Assembly (NCBI GenBank): GCA_031418775.1 | Contig: JANOJN010000219.1 | Location: forward strand, 1 to 64,000 | Source of the DNA: JANLQX01 sp031418775 | GTDB lineage: Bacteria; Actinomycetota; Acidimicrobiia; Acidimicrobiales; JANYDT01 | Direction: 5' to 3' | Length of the DNA: 64,000 nt | In this document: positions 24,218 to 33,539 of the stretch, piece after piece | Position numbering within the stretch: position 1 is the first letter of the stretch | Layout of the letters: the number at the start of each line of letters is the position of its first letter | Position numbers and translations under genes: made by a program | The notes under the pieces: model-generated | The model's input: only the letters and a program-made list of their open reading frames with translations | What the model was told of the DNA's origin: nothing | Database searches by the model: none

Positions 24218-25495
24218 CTATGGCTGAATCGTACTTCGAGCGTTGTGATTCATGCACTCGGCTTCTGACGATTCTCGGATGGACGCTCGCCATGCGGAGA
24301 AGGACGCAGCCGATCCGGGCCCGGGTCGGCGAAGCCACGGATAGGGCCAAAGCTCAACCGGCCGGACGACGCGAGCGATCCGGCGCCATCCCGGGACCGG
24401 CGCGTACGTGGTTGCCGTCGCCCTGCCGGCGAGCAGCTGTGTCGGATCCCCGAGCAGAATCGTCAATCCGCCGGGGTGCTCGTGGCCGATTTCGGCTAGG
24501 CACTCGCTGAGGAACACCAGTCGTTTGGCGCTGAGTTGCAGCCGCTCCAGGAGAGGCCGGTCGAACACGAACACCGATGACAGGTGCGGGTAGGCGCGTA
24601 GCGCAGGGTCGGTCACCGCCAACGACTCGGCGGTCAACCAGACGGTGTCGGGCGCGGCAGTCCCCAGTCGTTGCACCGTCGGTGGACCGGCCGTTCGTTC
24701 GTGGTCGGGGTCGGCCGTCAGTCTGGGATGGACATCGGCGACCTGTAGGGGTGTGTGCCCGTCGGGCCAGCGCTCAATGGGGCAACTGCTGCGATGGGTG
24801 CAGCCTGCGCACAGCCCAGGCGCTCGTTTCTCCACCTGCCAACGGGAGAACCCGTAGGGCTTCGATGTGCCCGCGCCGATCGTCCATTGCCAACCGAGAC
24901 GGTTCGCCGCTCGCGAGCCGTCGAGAAGATGCGTGAACATCCACTGCTCACCTGCCCGCCAGTCACCGTGTTCGCGTACGGTCCAATGACTCGCCATCCA
25001 CATTCGGGTTTGGTTGACCATCCAGCCGTCACTTTCGAGCTCGGCAATGCCGAGGTCGATGCACGACATCGTTCGGTCGAGCTCCGGGCGCCCCGCTCCG
25101 AGGGGTTGATACCGCAAAGGTCGGGCGAGAGCATGTCCCACGCGCGCATAGAGATGTCTGGCGTACTCCTGCCACAGCAATTCGTCTCGGAACTTGGCGA
25201 CATCCTTCGAAGGTCCGTCATCGATGTGATCCCAGACCTCCCGAAGCGTCAAGAGTCCGTGTCGGATGTACGGAGACAATCCAGAAGCGCCACGTCGGTC
25301 AACTGGCGCGACATCGTTGCGTCGTGCGGCGTACCCCTGGACGCGGAATGCGTTGAGGGCTTGTTGTGCGGCACGGCGTCCGCCGGCGAATCGAGTCGAG
25401 CCGACGACGTCACCGACTGCGAGTACCGACAGCTGGTCGTTGACGAACGCCTCGGCGGCCTTGCGCCCGGGCTCAGGTGTTGGGAGCTGAGTCAT
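24218..25495 (-). CDS. photolyase/cryptochrome-like protein with permuted domain order
   Basis: 425 residues. Residues ~55-240 are a photolyase FAD-binding domain: ARRNDVAPVDRRGASGLSPY, FRDELLWQEYARHLY, RMWMASHWTVREHGDWRAGE and LLDGSRAANRLGWQW. A CAGCTHRSSC cluster (CxxCx5C) follows near residue 237. Residues ~290-390 look like the antenna Rossmann domain that normally comes first: VWLTAESLAVTDPALRAYP, VFVFDRPLLERL, AKRLVFLSECLAEI and LTILLGDP. The domains are thus swapped relative to classical photolyases. DNA repair and light sensing are both possible. It lies between MarR-type and winged-helix regulator genes on the same strand. Confidence 0.85.
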   Translation of the reverse strand: MTQLPTPEPGRKAAEAFVNDQLSVLAVGDVVGSTRFAGGRRAAQQALNAFRVQGYAARRNDVAPVDRRGASGLSPYIRHGLLTLREVWDHIDDGPSKDVAKFRDELLWQEYARHLYARVGHALARPLRYQPLGAGRPELDRTMSCIDLGIAELESDGWMVNQTRMWMASHWTVREHGDWRAGEQWMFTHLLDGSRAANRLGWQWTIGAGTSKPYGFSRWQVEKRAPGLCAGCTHRSSCPIERWPDGHTPLQVADVHPRLTADPDHERTAGPPTVQRLGTAAPDTVWLTAESLAVTDPALRAYPHLSSVFVFDRPLLERLQLSAKRLVFLSECLAEIGHEHPGGLTILLGDPTQLLAGRATATTYAPVPGWRRIARVVRPVELWPYPWLRRPGPGSAASFSAWRASIRESSEAECMNHNARSTIQP

Positions 25496-25590
25496 TGCTC
25501 GTACGCGAAACGACCGGGAAAACCATCGGAATCGACGGTATCTCCCGGCCGGTGCTACGTCGCCGTAGCGACGTTAGAGAGGTGGGTTGC

Positions 25591-26028
25591 TCAGCGGCCG
25601 AGAATGGCAGCAAGCCCTGCGGCGATGGCCGGAGCGTTCTTCCCGGCCGCGGCGAAGAATTCGGCGTCGGCCTTCTCGACCTTCGGCTGCGCTTTCCGGA
25701 GGAGCGAGCGTCCCGCGGCGGAAAGCACAACACGCTGTGCGCGCTTATCTTCATCACTCGCTGAGCGAACGACGAGATCGCGTGCCTCAAGGTTGCGGAT
25801 TACTTGCGATGTGGTCATCGGGTCGACTCCGGACCGGGCGCTGATCTCGGCTTGCGAAAGACCCTTTCGCGCATCGTCCATTCCGAGGGAGGCCAGGAGC
25901 GCGAACTGCACATGGGTGATGCCGAGCCCTTCGAGTGCGGCGCGCTGCTTGCGCTGCCAGGCATTGGTCGCTCGCCAGAGTAGGAATCCGGGAAGGGCAG
26001 AAGTGGCGTCGGGTCCGGTGCCGCTCAT
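25591..26028 (-). CDS. MarR-family regulator
   Basis: 145 residues. FLLWRATNAWQRKQRAAL, ITHVQFALLASL and GVDPMTTSQVIRNLEARDL (recognition helix), then the wing SASDEDKRAQRVVLSAAG, give the MarR fold. It starts at ATG 26028 and ends 95 bp before the photolyase-like gene, which it may regulate. An imperfect inverted repeat 60 bp upstream of its start may be its own operator. The effector is unknown. Confidence 0.88.
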   Translation of the reverse strand: MSGTGPDATSALPGFLLWRATNAWQRKQRAALEGLGITHVQFALLASLGMDDARKGLSQAEISARSGVDPMTTSQVIRNLEARDLVVRSASDEDKRAQRVVLSAAGRSLLRKAQPKVEKADAEFFAAAGKNAPAIAAGLAAILGR

Positions 26029-26087
26029 AGTCGATGAAGCTCCTGGTGTGGTGTCCCGAACGCACATGGTCGGGGAGGAGGGTGGGT

Positions 26088-26108
26088 ACTAAGCGCACGA
26101 AGCGTAGT
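26088..26108. promoter_or_regulatory. imperfect inverted repeat, possible MarR operator
   Basis: ACTAnGC (26088-26094) and GCnTAGT (26102-26108) face each other across 7 bp, with a 21-bp footprint typical of MarR dimers, 60 bp upstream of the MarR start codon. Confidence 0.4.
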
Positions 26109-26255
26109 GCACATGGGATGACGGCGCGCCAGCCGAACGCCCTGTGAGGTCGGGTCGGAGCCTCGCACTGACCCGTCGATCGGTCGTAGGCTTGTTTCCC
26201 AAGCTTCGAACAGTGCAATTCCCCGGGTTGTCCAAGCGGGCGGCGTAGAGAGGGG

Positions 26256-26807
26256 ATGATTGTTGACGTGCACCGGTTCCCGTCTCTTCGCCGAATCACA
26301 CCGTTGCTATTCGTCGCGGTTGTGTTTTTGCCGTTCGGTGCCGTTCGAGCGGTTGCGGCGACGACCGATCTGCGACGCGAGGTCGAGGCGAAGCTGGTCG
26401 AGGCCCAGCGCAAAGCCGCCCCCGATCTTAAGGTCGGCAAGGCCACCTGCCCGGCGGCCCTTGCCAAGCCTGTCGCCAAGCTCGCTTCTGGCATCCACCG
26501 GTGTGCTGTGGTGGTCGAAGGGGTCAGCGTGCCATACGACGTGACCCTGCGTATGGGTGGACTCGTCAAGGGAGGCTCGTACACGCTGCAGAATGCCAAA
26601 GCGGTGATCGACACGAAGAAACTGGCCGGCATCGCTTCGACGGTCGCCGATGATCCCAAGACCGCGAAGATCTCGTGCGGGGCTTCACGGGTCGTCGTCG
26701 CGTCGCCCGGGGCGACTCTGTCGTGCACTGTCGTGGAGGGTGACGCCACGGAGACACTGACGTTCGTGGTGAAGGACCTGCGAGGCATGGTCAGCCTCAG
26801 CGCGTAG
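26256..26807 (+). CDS. secreted DUF4333-like protein
   Basis: 183 residues. A signal sequence (~residues 12-35: ITPLLFVAVVFLPFGAVRAV, then AATT) is followed by two DUF4333-like repeats, each with a Cys pair (KATCPAAL/GIHRCAVV; KISCGASR/TLSCTVVE). DUF4333 occurs in actinobacterial lipoproteins and kinase-associated extracellular domains. There is no lipobox Cys after the signal, so the product is probably secreted and soluble. GAGAGGGG precedes ATG 26256. The ligase gene starts 6 bp downstream. Function unknown. Confidence 0.75.
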   Translation: MIVDVHRFPSLRRITPLLFVAVVFLPFGAVRAVAATTDLRREVEAKLVEAQRKAAPDLKVGKATCPAALAKPVAKLASGIHRCAVVVEGVSVPYDVTLRMGGLVKGGSYTLQNAKAVIDTKKLAGIASTVADDPKTAKISCGASRVVVASPGATLSCTVVEGDATETLTFVVKDLRGMVSLSA

Positions 26808-26813
26808 GCGATC

Positions 26814-28370
26814 GTGACGCTGCAATTCGCTTCGTTGACAGAAGCTGCCGCACGCGTGTCGGCAACGAGGTCCCGGATCGCGAAGATCCGCGCGCTTGCG
26901 AATGTCCTCGCGTTGGCTTCCGAGGACGAGCTCCCGATCGTCGTCGGATTTCTCATCGGTGAACCGCGTCAGCACCGACTCGGGGTCGGGTGGGGGTCCC
27001 TTGGTGCAGTCGACGAAGTCACCACGGCATCGGGCCGGAACGGTCCGCCCCTCTCGGTGTCGGAGATCGATGCAGCGTTCACGGAGATTGCCCGGACCAA
27101 CGGACCCGGGTCTGTGGCCGAACGGACGCACTTGCTCGGTGGTCTTCGTGCCCGATCGACTGACGCCGAATGGGATCTGTTGAAGCGTCTTCTCCTCGGC
27201 GATCTCCGCATCGGTGCTCTCAGCGGTCTTGTCCTCGATGCGATCGCCTTGGCGTTCACCGCTCCCGCCGACGCCGTCCGCCGGGCGCATCTCCTCACGG
27301 GAGACCTCGGCGCCACCTCGATCCTGGCCCGCTCGGGACTCGAGCAACTGATCGGGGTCCGCCTCACCGTCCTCCGTCCCGTTCAGCCCATGCTGGCCGC
27401 CACGTCCGGGTCCGTGACCGATGCGATCGCCGAACTCGGCAGATCCTCTGTCGAATGGAAGCTCGACGGGGCGCGGATCCAGGTCCATCGTCGCGGCGCC
27501 GACATCAGGATCGTCACGCGCAACCTCAACGACGTGACCGATCGTCTGCCCGAGGTGGTGGCGCTCGTGCGTTCGTTGCCGGTCAACGCCGTGGTGCTCG
27601 ATGGCGAGGTGCTCCGAATCCGCGGTGACGGCCGTCCGGAGTCGTTCCAGGACACCATGAGCCGGTTCGGCACCGAGGCGTCGGTATCGACAGGTCCAGG
27701 CGATGCCGTACATGTCCCTTCGAAAGGCTCCCTCCAAGCGTTCTTCTTCGACTGCTTGCACCTCGACGGCGCCGATCTGCTCGACCGACCACTCCACGAG
27801 CGAGCGGTGGCGCTCGCCTTCGCCGTTGGCGAGCACCGGGTCCCGTCGATCGTGACGGATGACCCCACCGAGGCACAGCGATTTGCCGATGCCGCGCTGG
27901 ACCTCGGCCACGAGGGCGTGATGGTCAAGGCGATCGGGTCGACGTACGAAGCCGGTCGCCGTGGGTCCACGTGGCGAAAGGTCAAGCCCGTCCGTACCCT
28001 CGACCTCGTCGTGATCGCCGCCGAGTGGGGTCACGGCCGTCGCCAGGGTTGGCTCTCCAATCTCCACCTCGCGGCCCGGGCCGACGACGACTCCGGCTTC
28101 GTGATGGTCGGGAAGACGTTCAAGGGCCTCACCGACGCCGTCCTGGAGAGCCAGACCGCGGAATTGCTCCTACGGGAGAGGGGACGCCAAGGCATCACGG
28201 TGTTCGTCCGGCCCGAGCTCGTGGTGGAGATCGCCCTCGACGGTGTGCAGCGGTCGACCCGCTATCCAGGCGGGGTCGCGTTGCGCTTTGCGCGCGTTCG
28301 GCACTACCGACCGGATCGCTCCGCCGCCGACGCCGACCGGCTTTCGGCGGTTCGCGCTCTCCTGGCGTAG
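26814..28370 (+). CDS. ligB: ATP-dependent DNA ligase (LigB type)
   Basis: 518 residues. Lys216 in SVEWKLDGARIQ is the adenylated lysine; VVLDGEVLRI, FFFDCLHLDGADLLD, GVMVKAIGSTYEAGRR and WRKVKPVRTLDLVVI are nucleotidyl-transferase motifs III-V, and an OB domain ends the protein. The ~200-residue N-terminal helical domain and overall size match mycobacterial LigB rather than LigC/LigD. It seals nicks in DNA with ATP and probably backs up the NAD-dependent LigA at 50422. GTG 26814 is the start. Confidence 0.92.
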   Translation: MTLQFASLTEAAARVSATRSRIAKIRALANVLALASEDELPIVVGFLIGEPRQHRLGVGWGSLGAVDEVTTASGRNGPPLSVSEIDAAFTEIARTNGPGSVAERTHLLGGLRARSTDAEWDLLKRLLLGDLRIGALSGLVLDAIALAFTAPADAVRRAHLLTGDLGATSILARSGLEQLIGVRLTVLRPVQPMLAATSGSVTDAIAELGRSSVEWKLDGARIQVHRRGADIRIVTRNLNDVTDRLPEVVALVRSLPVNAVVLDGEVLRIRGDGRPESFQDTMSRFGTEASVSTGPGDAVHVPSKGSLQAFFFDCLHLDGADLLDRPLHERAVALAFAVGEHRVPSIVTDDPTEAQRFADAALDLGHEGVMVKAIGSTYEAGRRGSTWRKVKPVRTLDLVVIAAEWGHGRRQGWLSNLHLAARADDDSGFVMVGKTFKGLTDAVLESQTAELLLRERGRQGITVFVRPELVVEIALDGVQRSTRYPGGVALRFARVRHYRPDRSAADADRLSAVRALLA

Positions 28371-28423
28371 CGCCGGGCGGCCCAGCTTGGTGGTTCCTCC
28401 TCCGAATCGGGGAGAATGGCGGG

Positions 28424-30058
28424 ATGAGCAATCGCGCCAAGTGGCAAGCCGCATTCGACGCATCAGGTGTCCGAACGGGTGTCGACGCCATCACGATGTC
28501 CGGAATCCCGCTCGACCCGGTCTACGGCCCTGACGAAGCGCTGTTCCCCGGGCAGTATCCGTATACCCGCGGCGTGTACGCCTCGGGCTACCGCACGAAG
28601 CTCTGGACGATGCGGATGTTCGCCGGATTCGGCACGGCGGAAGACACGAACGCTCGCTTCAAGGAGATCCTCCGGACGGGAGGCGACGGCCTGTCCACGG
28701 CGTTCGACCTGCCGACCCTCATGGGCAAGGATTCCGACGACCCGATGTCGATCGGGGAGGTCGGCAAGTGCGGTGTCGCCATCGACACGCTGGCCGACAT
28801 GGAAGATCTCTTCGACGGCATCGATCTCGGCGTCACGACCACGTCGATGACGATCAACTCTCCGGCGGCGCCGATCCTTGCGATGTTCATCGCCAACGCC
28901 GAGAAGAACGGCACGGCCAAGGCCCGCCTGGGCGGGACCATTCAGAACGACATCTTCAAGGAGTACCAAGCCCAGAAGGAGTTCGTCTTCCCGCCACGCC
29001 CGAGCGTGCGGATCATCACCGACATGATCCGCTACTGCACCACCGAGATGCCGAAGTGGAACACGATCTCGGTGTCGGGCTACCACATTCGTGAGGCCGG
29101 TTCCACGGCGGCCCAGGAACTCGCCTTCACCATCGCGAACGGGTTCGCGTACGTCGAAGCGGCCCGCTTGGCCGGTCTCGACGTGGATGCGTTCGCGCCT
29201 CGCCTCTCCTTCTTCTTCAATGCTCACTCCGACTTCTTCGAGGAGATTGCGAAGTACCGCGCGGCTCGACGGATCTGGGCCCGGTGGATGCGCGATTATT
29301 ACGGAGCAACCAGCGAGCGTTCGCACATGCTCCGGTTCCACACGCAAACTGCAGGGGTTTCGCTCACGGCTCAACAACCCGAGCTCAACCTCGTCCGAAC
29401 GGCGATTGAGGCGCTTTCCGGCGTGTTGGGCGGCACCCAGTCGCTACACACGAACTCGATGGACGAGGTGCTTGCGCTCCCGACCGAAAAGGCTGCGCGC
29501 TTAGCACTTCGCACCCAGCAGATCATCGCCTCGGAGACCGGCGTCACCAACGTCGCCGATCCGTTGGGCGGCTCTTACTTCGTCGAGGCCCTGACCGACG
29601 AGATCGAGCGTCAGGCCGAAGCGATCTTCGCCCACCTCCTCGACCTCGGCAGCGGTTCTGTGCTCGAAGGCGTGTACGCCGGTATCGACAACGGCTACTT
29701 CCAAGGTGAGATCGCCGACGCGGCGTACTCCTTCGAGCGCCGGATCAATCGTGGTGACCGAATCGTCGTCGGTGTCAACCGATTCACCGAGGCCCCGGGC
29801 GACGAACCGCTTCCGATTCTCGTGATCGGACCCGAAGTGGAGGAGCGTCAGCGCAAGCGGCTCGATATCGTCAAACACGACCGCAACGACGCCGCGGTGC
29901 ACGAAGCACTCGGTCGGGTGAAGAGTGCCGCCGAGGACTCCACCGTGAACCTGATGCCGGTGCTCGTCGATGCCGCAACCTCGTACTGCACGCTGGGCGA
30001 AGTGATGAACACCATGGCCGAGGTCTTCGGCCGCTACGTCGAGAAGCCGGTCATCTGA
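28424..30058 (+). CDS. acyl-CoA mutase large subunit (methylmalonyl-CoA mutase family)
   Basis: 544 residues, a complete B12-mutase TIM barrel: LWTMRMFAGFGTAEDTNARF near 63, GLSTAFDLPTLMG near 89, ISVSGYHIREAGSTAAQEL near 208 and RFHTQTAGVSLTAQQPELN near 303. It has no C-terminal cobalamin-binding domain (DxHxxG), so a separate small subunit is needed, as in isobutyryl- or 2-hydroxyisobutyryl-CoA mutases, and none is adjacent. It catalyses a radical carbon-skeleton shift on an acyl-CoA. A MeaB-type chaperone gene lies at 34952. Substrate not assigned. Confidence 0.9.
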   Translation: MSNRAKWQAAFDASGVRTGVDAITMSGIPLDPVYGPDEALFPGQYPYTRGVYASGYRTKLWTMRMFAGFGTAEDTNARFKEILRTGGDGLSTAFDLPTLMGKDSDDPMSIGEVGKCGVAIDTLADMEDLFDGIDLGVTTTSMTINSPAAPILAMFIANAEKNGTAKARLGGTIQNDIFKEYQAQKEFVFPPRPSVRIITDMIRYCTTEMPKWNTISVSGYHIREAGSTAAQELAFTIANGFAYVEAARLAGLDVDAFAPRLSFFFNAHSDFFEEIAKYRAARRIWARWMRDYYGATSERSHMLRFHTQTAGVSLTAQQPELNLVRTAIEALSGVLGGTQSLHTNSMDEVLALPTEKAARLALRTQQIIASETGVTNVADPLGGSYFVEALTDEIERQAEAIFAHLLDLGSGSVLEGVYAGIDNGYFQGEIADAAYSFERRINRGDRIVVGVNRFTEAPGDEPLPILVIGPEVEERQRKRLDIVKHDRNDAAVHEALGRVKSAAEDSTVNLMPVLVDAATSYCTLGEVMNTMAEVFGRYVEKPVI

Positions 30059-30143
30059 CAATCGCGCGCGGCCCTGCCGGGCGTTGACCGGGCCGGCTTC
30101 CGTCGATGTGCCTCCATGCGCGTCGCAAGTAGCGTCGCCCACC

Positions 30144-32003
30144 ATGGCCGATGGTGATCAACGTCCCGACGAGCCCGATCTCACCAACGTTCCGACGCCG
30201 GCGATGGTGGTGGCCGGGCGGACGCTCGCCGACCCACGGCTGAGTCCTGACGGCACGGCAGTCGTCGTGCACGTTCGCGACGGTGCCGGTCCGCGGCTGG
30301 TGTGCATCGAACTCGGCGTCGGCGAACGGGTCACACCCGGCCCGGAAACGGTCATCGTGTTCGACCCGTCGGTCGTCGGATCGCATCCCCACGGCGGGGG
30401 TTCGTGGAACTGGTTCCCCGACGGCGGATCCGTGGTCTACGTGGCGGCCGCCGGACTCTTCCGCGCAGGCCGAGCGGGTGGGCCCGGGCAACTTCTCGCC
30501 ACTCCGCCGCTCGGAACATGGTTCGCGTCGCCGACGGTGTCGGCCGACGGCCTCCGGATCGCCGTGATCGTCGAGAACGACGATTCGCAATCGATCGCCG
30601 TGGTCGACCTCGGGCATGACGGAGCCCTGGAGACCGTGGTGCCGGGCGATCCGGGGGTGTTCTGCATGGACCCGGCGTGGTCCCCCGACGGAGCGCTGTC
30701 CTGGCACCGATGGGAGGCGCCGTTCATGCCCTGGGATAACGCGTCGATCGTGACCCGAAAGGGTGACGGATCTGGCAGCGTCCTCGGCGATGGCTCTCCC
30801 GCCCAACCACAGTGGTCCTCGGACGGGATGCACCTCGGCCACGTTGCCGACGGCACCAACGGTTGGCGGAACGTGTGCGTCGACGGGCATGCGGTCGTCG
30901 GTGCCGGAGCGGGCGAGCCGTACGAGCACGGGACCCCGTCGTGGGGCCCGGGGCAGCGATCCTGGTGCTGGTCGCCCGATGGGACGCGGGTGGCCTTCGT
31001 CCGGAACGAGGAGGGCTTCGCCCGGCTCGGGGTTGCCGATGTCACCACCGGAGCAGTGAGCGAACTCGGCAAGGCATGGCACGTCGGCCTGTCCTGGTCG
31101 CGTACCTCGGGTGGTCGCGAACGAATCGCCGCGATTCGAACCGGCGGCGTGACGCCGCCACAGCTCGTGGTCTACGACCTCGCTGTCGCTCCGATGCGCA
31201 CGACCGTGCTCCGGGGATCGGTCGGCGGATGGGAGTCGATCGGCCTCCCTGAGCCCGAGGTGCTTCACTGGCCGGCCGCCGACGGCACAATGCTCCACGG
31301 ACGCTTCTACTCGTCGCCGAGGCCCCACGGCGGAACGATCGTGTCGCTCCATGGCGGTCCGACGGATCAGACCACCGTGGTGTTCAACCCCCGTTTCGGC
31401 TACTGGTTGGCACGCGGGTGGTCGGTGTTCGTCCCTGACCACCGCGGGTCCACCGGTTGGGGCCACGGCTATCAGCAGGCGATGAACGAGCGCTGGGGCG
31501 AACTCGACGTGAGCGACTGCGCCGATGGCCTTCGGGCGCTCGGCCGTAGCGGTCGGATCGTTCCCGAGCGAACCGTCGTCGTCGGCGGGTCGGCGGGCGG
31601 ATTCTGCGCACTGCACCTTCTCCTCCGCCACCCCGAGCTGTTCTCGTGCGGTGTGGCGCTGTATCCGGTGACCGATCTTGCCGAGCTCGACGCCACGACC
31701 CACCGGTTCGAGCGGTTCTACAACCGGTCGTTGGTCGGGTCGTTCGAACGCTACGGCGAGCGCTCACCGATCACGACGGCGGCGACGCTTTCGCGCCCCT
31801 TGCTCCTGTTGCACGGTGACGCCGATCCCGTCGTTTCCGTCGGCCAGTCGAGGCGGTTCGCGGCCGAGGCGACGGCGGCGGGTGCGACGGTCGAACTCGT
31901 GGTTTACGAAGGTGAGGTCCACAGCTGGAAGCGGTCCGCCACGACCGTCGACGAACTCCTCCGGATCGACGCGTTCCTGGCCAGGTTCTGTCCGACCGGA
32001 TGA
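30144..32003 (+). CDS. S9-family serine peptidase (prolyl oligopeptidase type)
   Basis: 619 residues. The N-terminal ~370 residues form a beta-propeller with repeated sPDG/s-W strands (RLSPDGTAVVV, AWSPDGALSW, WSPDGTRVAFV). The C-terminal alpha/beta-hydrolase domain has VVVGGSAGGFCAL (nucleophile Ser), LLHGDADPVVS (Asp) and EGEVHSWKR (His). These enzymes cut short peptides after Pro or Ala in the cytoplasm. No signal peptide is seen from ATG 30144; longer starts add only a spacer. Confidence 0.88.
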   Translation: MADGDQRPDEPDLTNVPTPAMVVAGRTLADPRLSPDGTAVVVHVRDGAGPRLVCIELGVGERVTPGPETVIVFDPSVVGSHPHGGGSWNWFPDGGSVVYVAAAGLFRAGRAGGPGQLLATPPLGTWFASPTVSADGLRIAVIVENDDSQSIAVVDLGHDGALETVVPGDPGVFCMDPAWSPDGALSWHRWEAPFMPWDNASIVTRKGDGSGSVLGDGSPAQPQWSSDGMHLGHVADGTNGWRNVCVDGHAVVGAGAGEPYEHGTPSWGPGQRSWCWSPDGTRVAFVRNEEGFARLGVADVTTGAVSELGKAWHVGLSWSRTSGGRERIAAIRTGGVTPPQLVVYDLAVAPMRTTVLRGSVGGWESIGLPEPEVLHWPAADGTMLHGRFYSSPRPHGGTIVSLHGGPTDQTTVVFNPRFGYWLARGWSVFVPDHRGSTGWGHGYQQAMNERWGELDVSDCADGLRALGRSGRIVPERTVVVGGSAGGFCALHLLLRHPELFSCGVALYPVTDLAELDATTHRFERFYNRSLVGSFERYGERSPITTAATLSRPLLLLHGDADPVVSVGQSRRFAAEATAAGATVELVVYEGEVHSWKRSATTVDELLRIDAFLARFCPTG

Positions 32004-32092
32004 ACGGCCCGGACTGACCGCTCCGACGGAACTCGGACAATGCCTGAGACGCTCTGGCGGAATAGGAACCGGGCGCCGGTAGCGTTGAGCGA

Positions 32093-32788
32093 ATGCTTCT
32101 GGCCGAGTGCGAGATCAGACACTCGCGGCCGGTCGCCCCGACGCGACGCGTCGCGCTCGGCCTGCAGGTGCTCCCGACCGAACCCCAGCCCGGGTGGGGT
32201 CCCGTCCTCCTCGGCGGCATGGTGGCGGCCAACATCGTCGAGCTCGAACCCGACGAACTCCCCGACGTCTGGGACTTCGTCGACGATCTCGAAGCGGGCC
32301 GCCGCATCTCCCAACCCCGCCTCCGGCACCGGTTTCAGCGCGACATTGTCGGTCTCGACCGCTCCGTCCACTCGCTGATCGGCGAGGGGGAACACGTCTG
32401 GTTCGATCTGGAGGAACGGGCTCTTCCGGCCGTCACCGTTCTCGGTGCTCTCTATGCCGCTGCATCACTCCCGCTGGAGACCCACCCCTACGTCTTCCGG
32501 GTCATGCGCAAAGCGATGATGTGGGAGCACAAGCTCGACGCCGACTTCGTCGCCCACCTTCTCGGCGACGACGCCGCGTTCTCGCGGTGGCGCTCGCTCC
32601 CGACCGACCACCGGTGGGCGCTGAAGCTGCTCGGATTCGGGCCCAACGACTCACCGACCCGCGACCTCATCCAGTCGGCGTTTCGCGACGCCATCTCGAA
32701 GGCGCACCCCGATCGCGGGGGGGACCGCGACGACGCCGGTCAACGGATCGTGGAGCTGACGCAGGCACGCCGGCTCCTCCTCGCCTGA
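32093..32788 (+). CDS. J-domain-like C-terminus on an unknown protein
   Basis: 231 residues. The last ~45 residues, LIQSAFRDAISKAHPDRGGD then AGQRIVELTQARRLLLA, match helices II-III of a J domain with the HPD triad that stimulates DnaK-type ATPase. The first ~180 residues are unlike any family I know. It follows the S9 peptidase by 89 bp on the same strand. It may target a specific client to Hsp70, but that rests on the J-domain match alone. Confidence 0.65.
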   Translation: MLLAECEIRHSRPVAPTRRVALGLQVLPTEPQPGWGPVLLGGMVAANIVELEPDELPDVWDFVDDLEAGRRISQPRLRHRFQRDIVGLDRSVHSLIGEGEHVWFDLEERALPAVTVLGALYAAASLPLETHPYVFRVMRKAMMWEHKLDADFVAHLLGDDAAFSRWRSLPTDHRWALKLLGFGPNDSPTRDLIQSAFRDAISKAHPDRGGDRDDAGQRIVELTQARRLLLA

Positions 32789-32859
32789 GCAGCCCGTTCC
32801 TCTGGGGGCGACGCCTCCTCGACAAAACACCTGTTCTCCAACGTGCGTATCATTCGCCC

Positions 32860-33531
32860 ATGCCCACGTCCAAGGCCGCGAGGAAAAGCGCCACAGGAAA
32901 CGCGACAAAGGACGCGACAAAGAACGGCACGAAGGGCCCGACCGACGGCCGGGCCGCGGGCCTCGTCCTGTTCCCGAGCGCCGGGACGGACGCCTCGTTC
33001 AGCGCCATGGTCGCCATCGAGGAGCGAGTCAGTCAAGGTGAACGCGCGATTCCCGTTCGACGTGTCGATTTCCCCTACCGCCTCGCCGGACGACGGATCC
33101 CCGACCGAACACCGGTGATGGTGAACGCCGTTGTGGAGGCGACCACCGCGATGGCGAAATCGCTGAAGGTCGGCACCGAGCGGATTCTCGTCGGCGGCCG
33201 GTCGATGGGCGGGCGTATGGCGTCCTATGCCGTCGCCGAGGGCCTCGCCGTAGCCGGGCTCGTCCTCGTCGCCTACCCGCTCCACCCACCCGGTCACTTC
33301 AACGAGAACCGTGACGATCATTTCCCTTCGATCAGCGTTCCGACCCTCTTCGTCTCGGGGGCGCACGACGCGTTCGCCTCGATGGAGGAACTCGCGGAGT
33401 CGGCGAAGAAGATCCGCGGCCGGGTTTCGCTGAAGTTCTTGGAGGGCAACCGACGGACCGGCGGCCATGCGCTCTACGGCCAGGACGAGCAGGTCGCTGC
33501 GCTCGTCGCCGCGTGGGTCCGTCGCCGCTGA
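32860..33531 (+). CDS. KANL3/Tex30-like alpha/beta hydrolase
   Basis: 223 residues. A Lys/Ala/Thr-rich N-terminus (~30 residues) precedes an alpha/beta-hydrolase core: AGLVLFPSAGTDAS, ILVGGRSMGGRMAS (nucleophile Ser), VPTLFVSGAHDAFA (Asp) and GGHALYG (His). It matches the small KANL3/Tex30-like dienelactone-hydrolase-related group, substrates unknown. ATG 32860 keeps the basic tail; an internal start would drop it. The MFS gene converges with it, 8 bp away. Confidence 0.78.
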   Translation: MPTSKAARKSATGNATKDATKNGTKGPTDGRAAGLVLFPSAGTDASFSAMVAIEERVSQGERAIPVRRVDFPYRLAGRRIPDRTPVMVNAVVEATTAMAKSLKVGTERILVGGRSMGGRMASYAVAEGLAVAGLVLVAYPLHPPGHFNENRDDHFPSISVPTLFVSGAHDAFASMEELAESAKKIRGRVSLKFLEGNRRTGGHALYGQDEQVAALVAAWVRRR

Positions 33532-33539
33532 CGGACGGG

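Noticed and set aside
30051..31703. 550-codon open frame on the minus strand opposite the S9 peptidase
   Set aside because: Arg/His/Gly-rich with no domain; the plus strand carries an intact catalytic triad.
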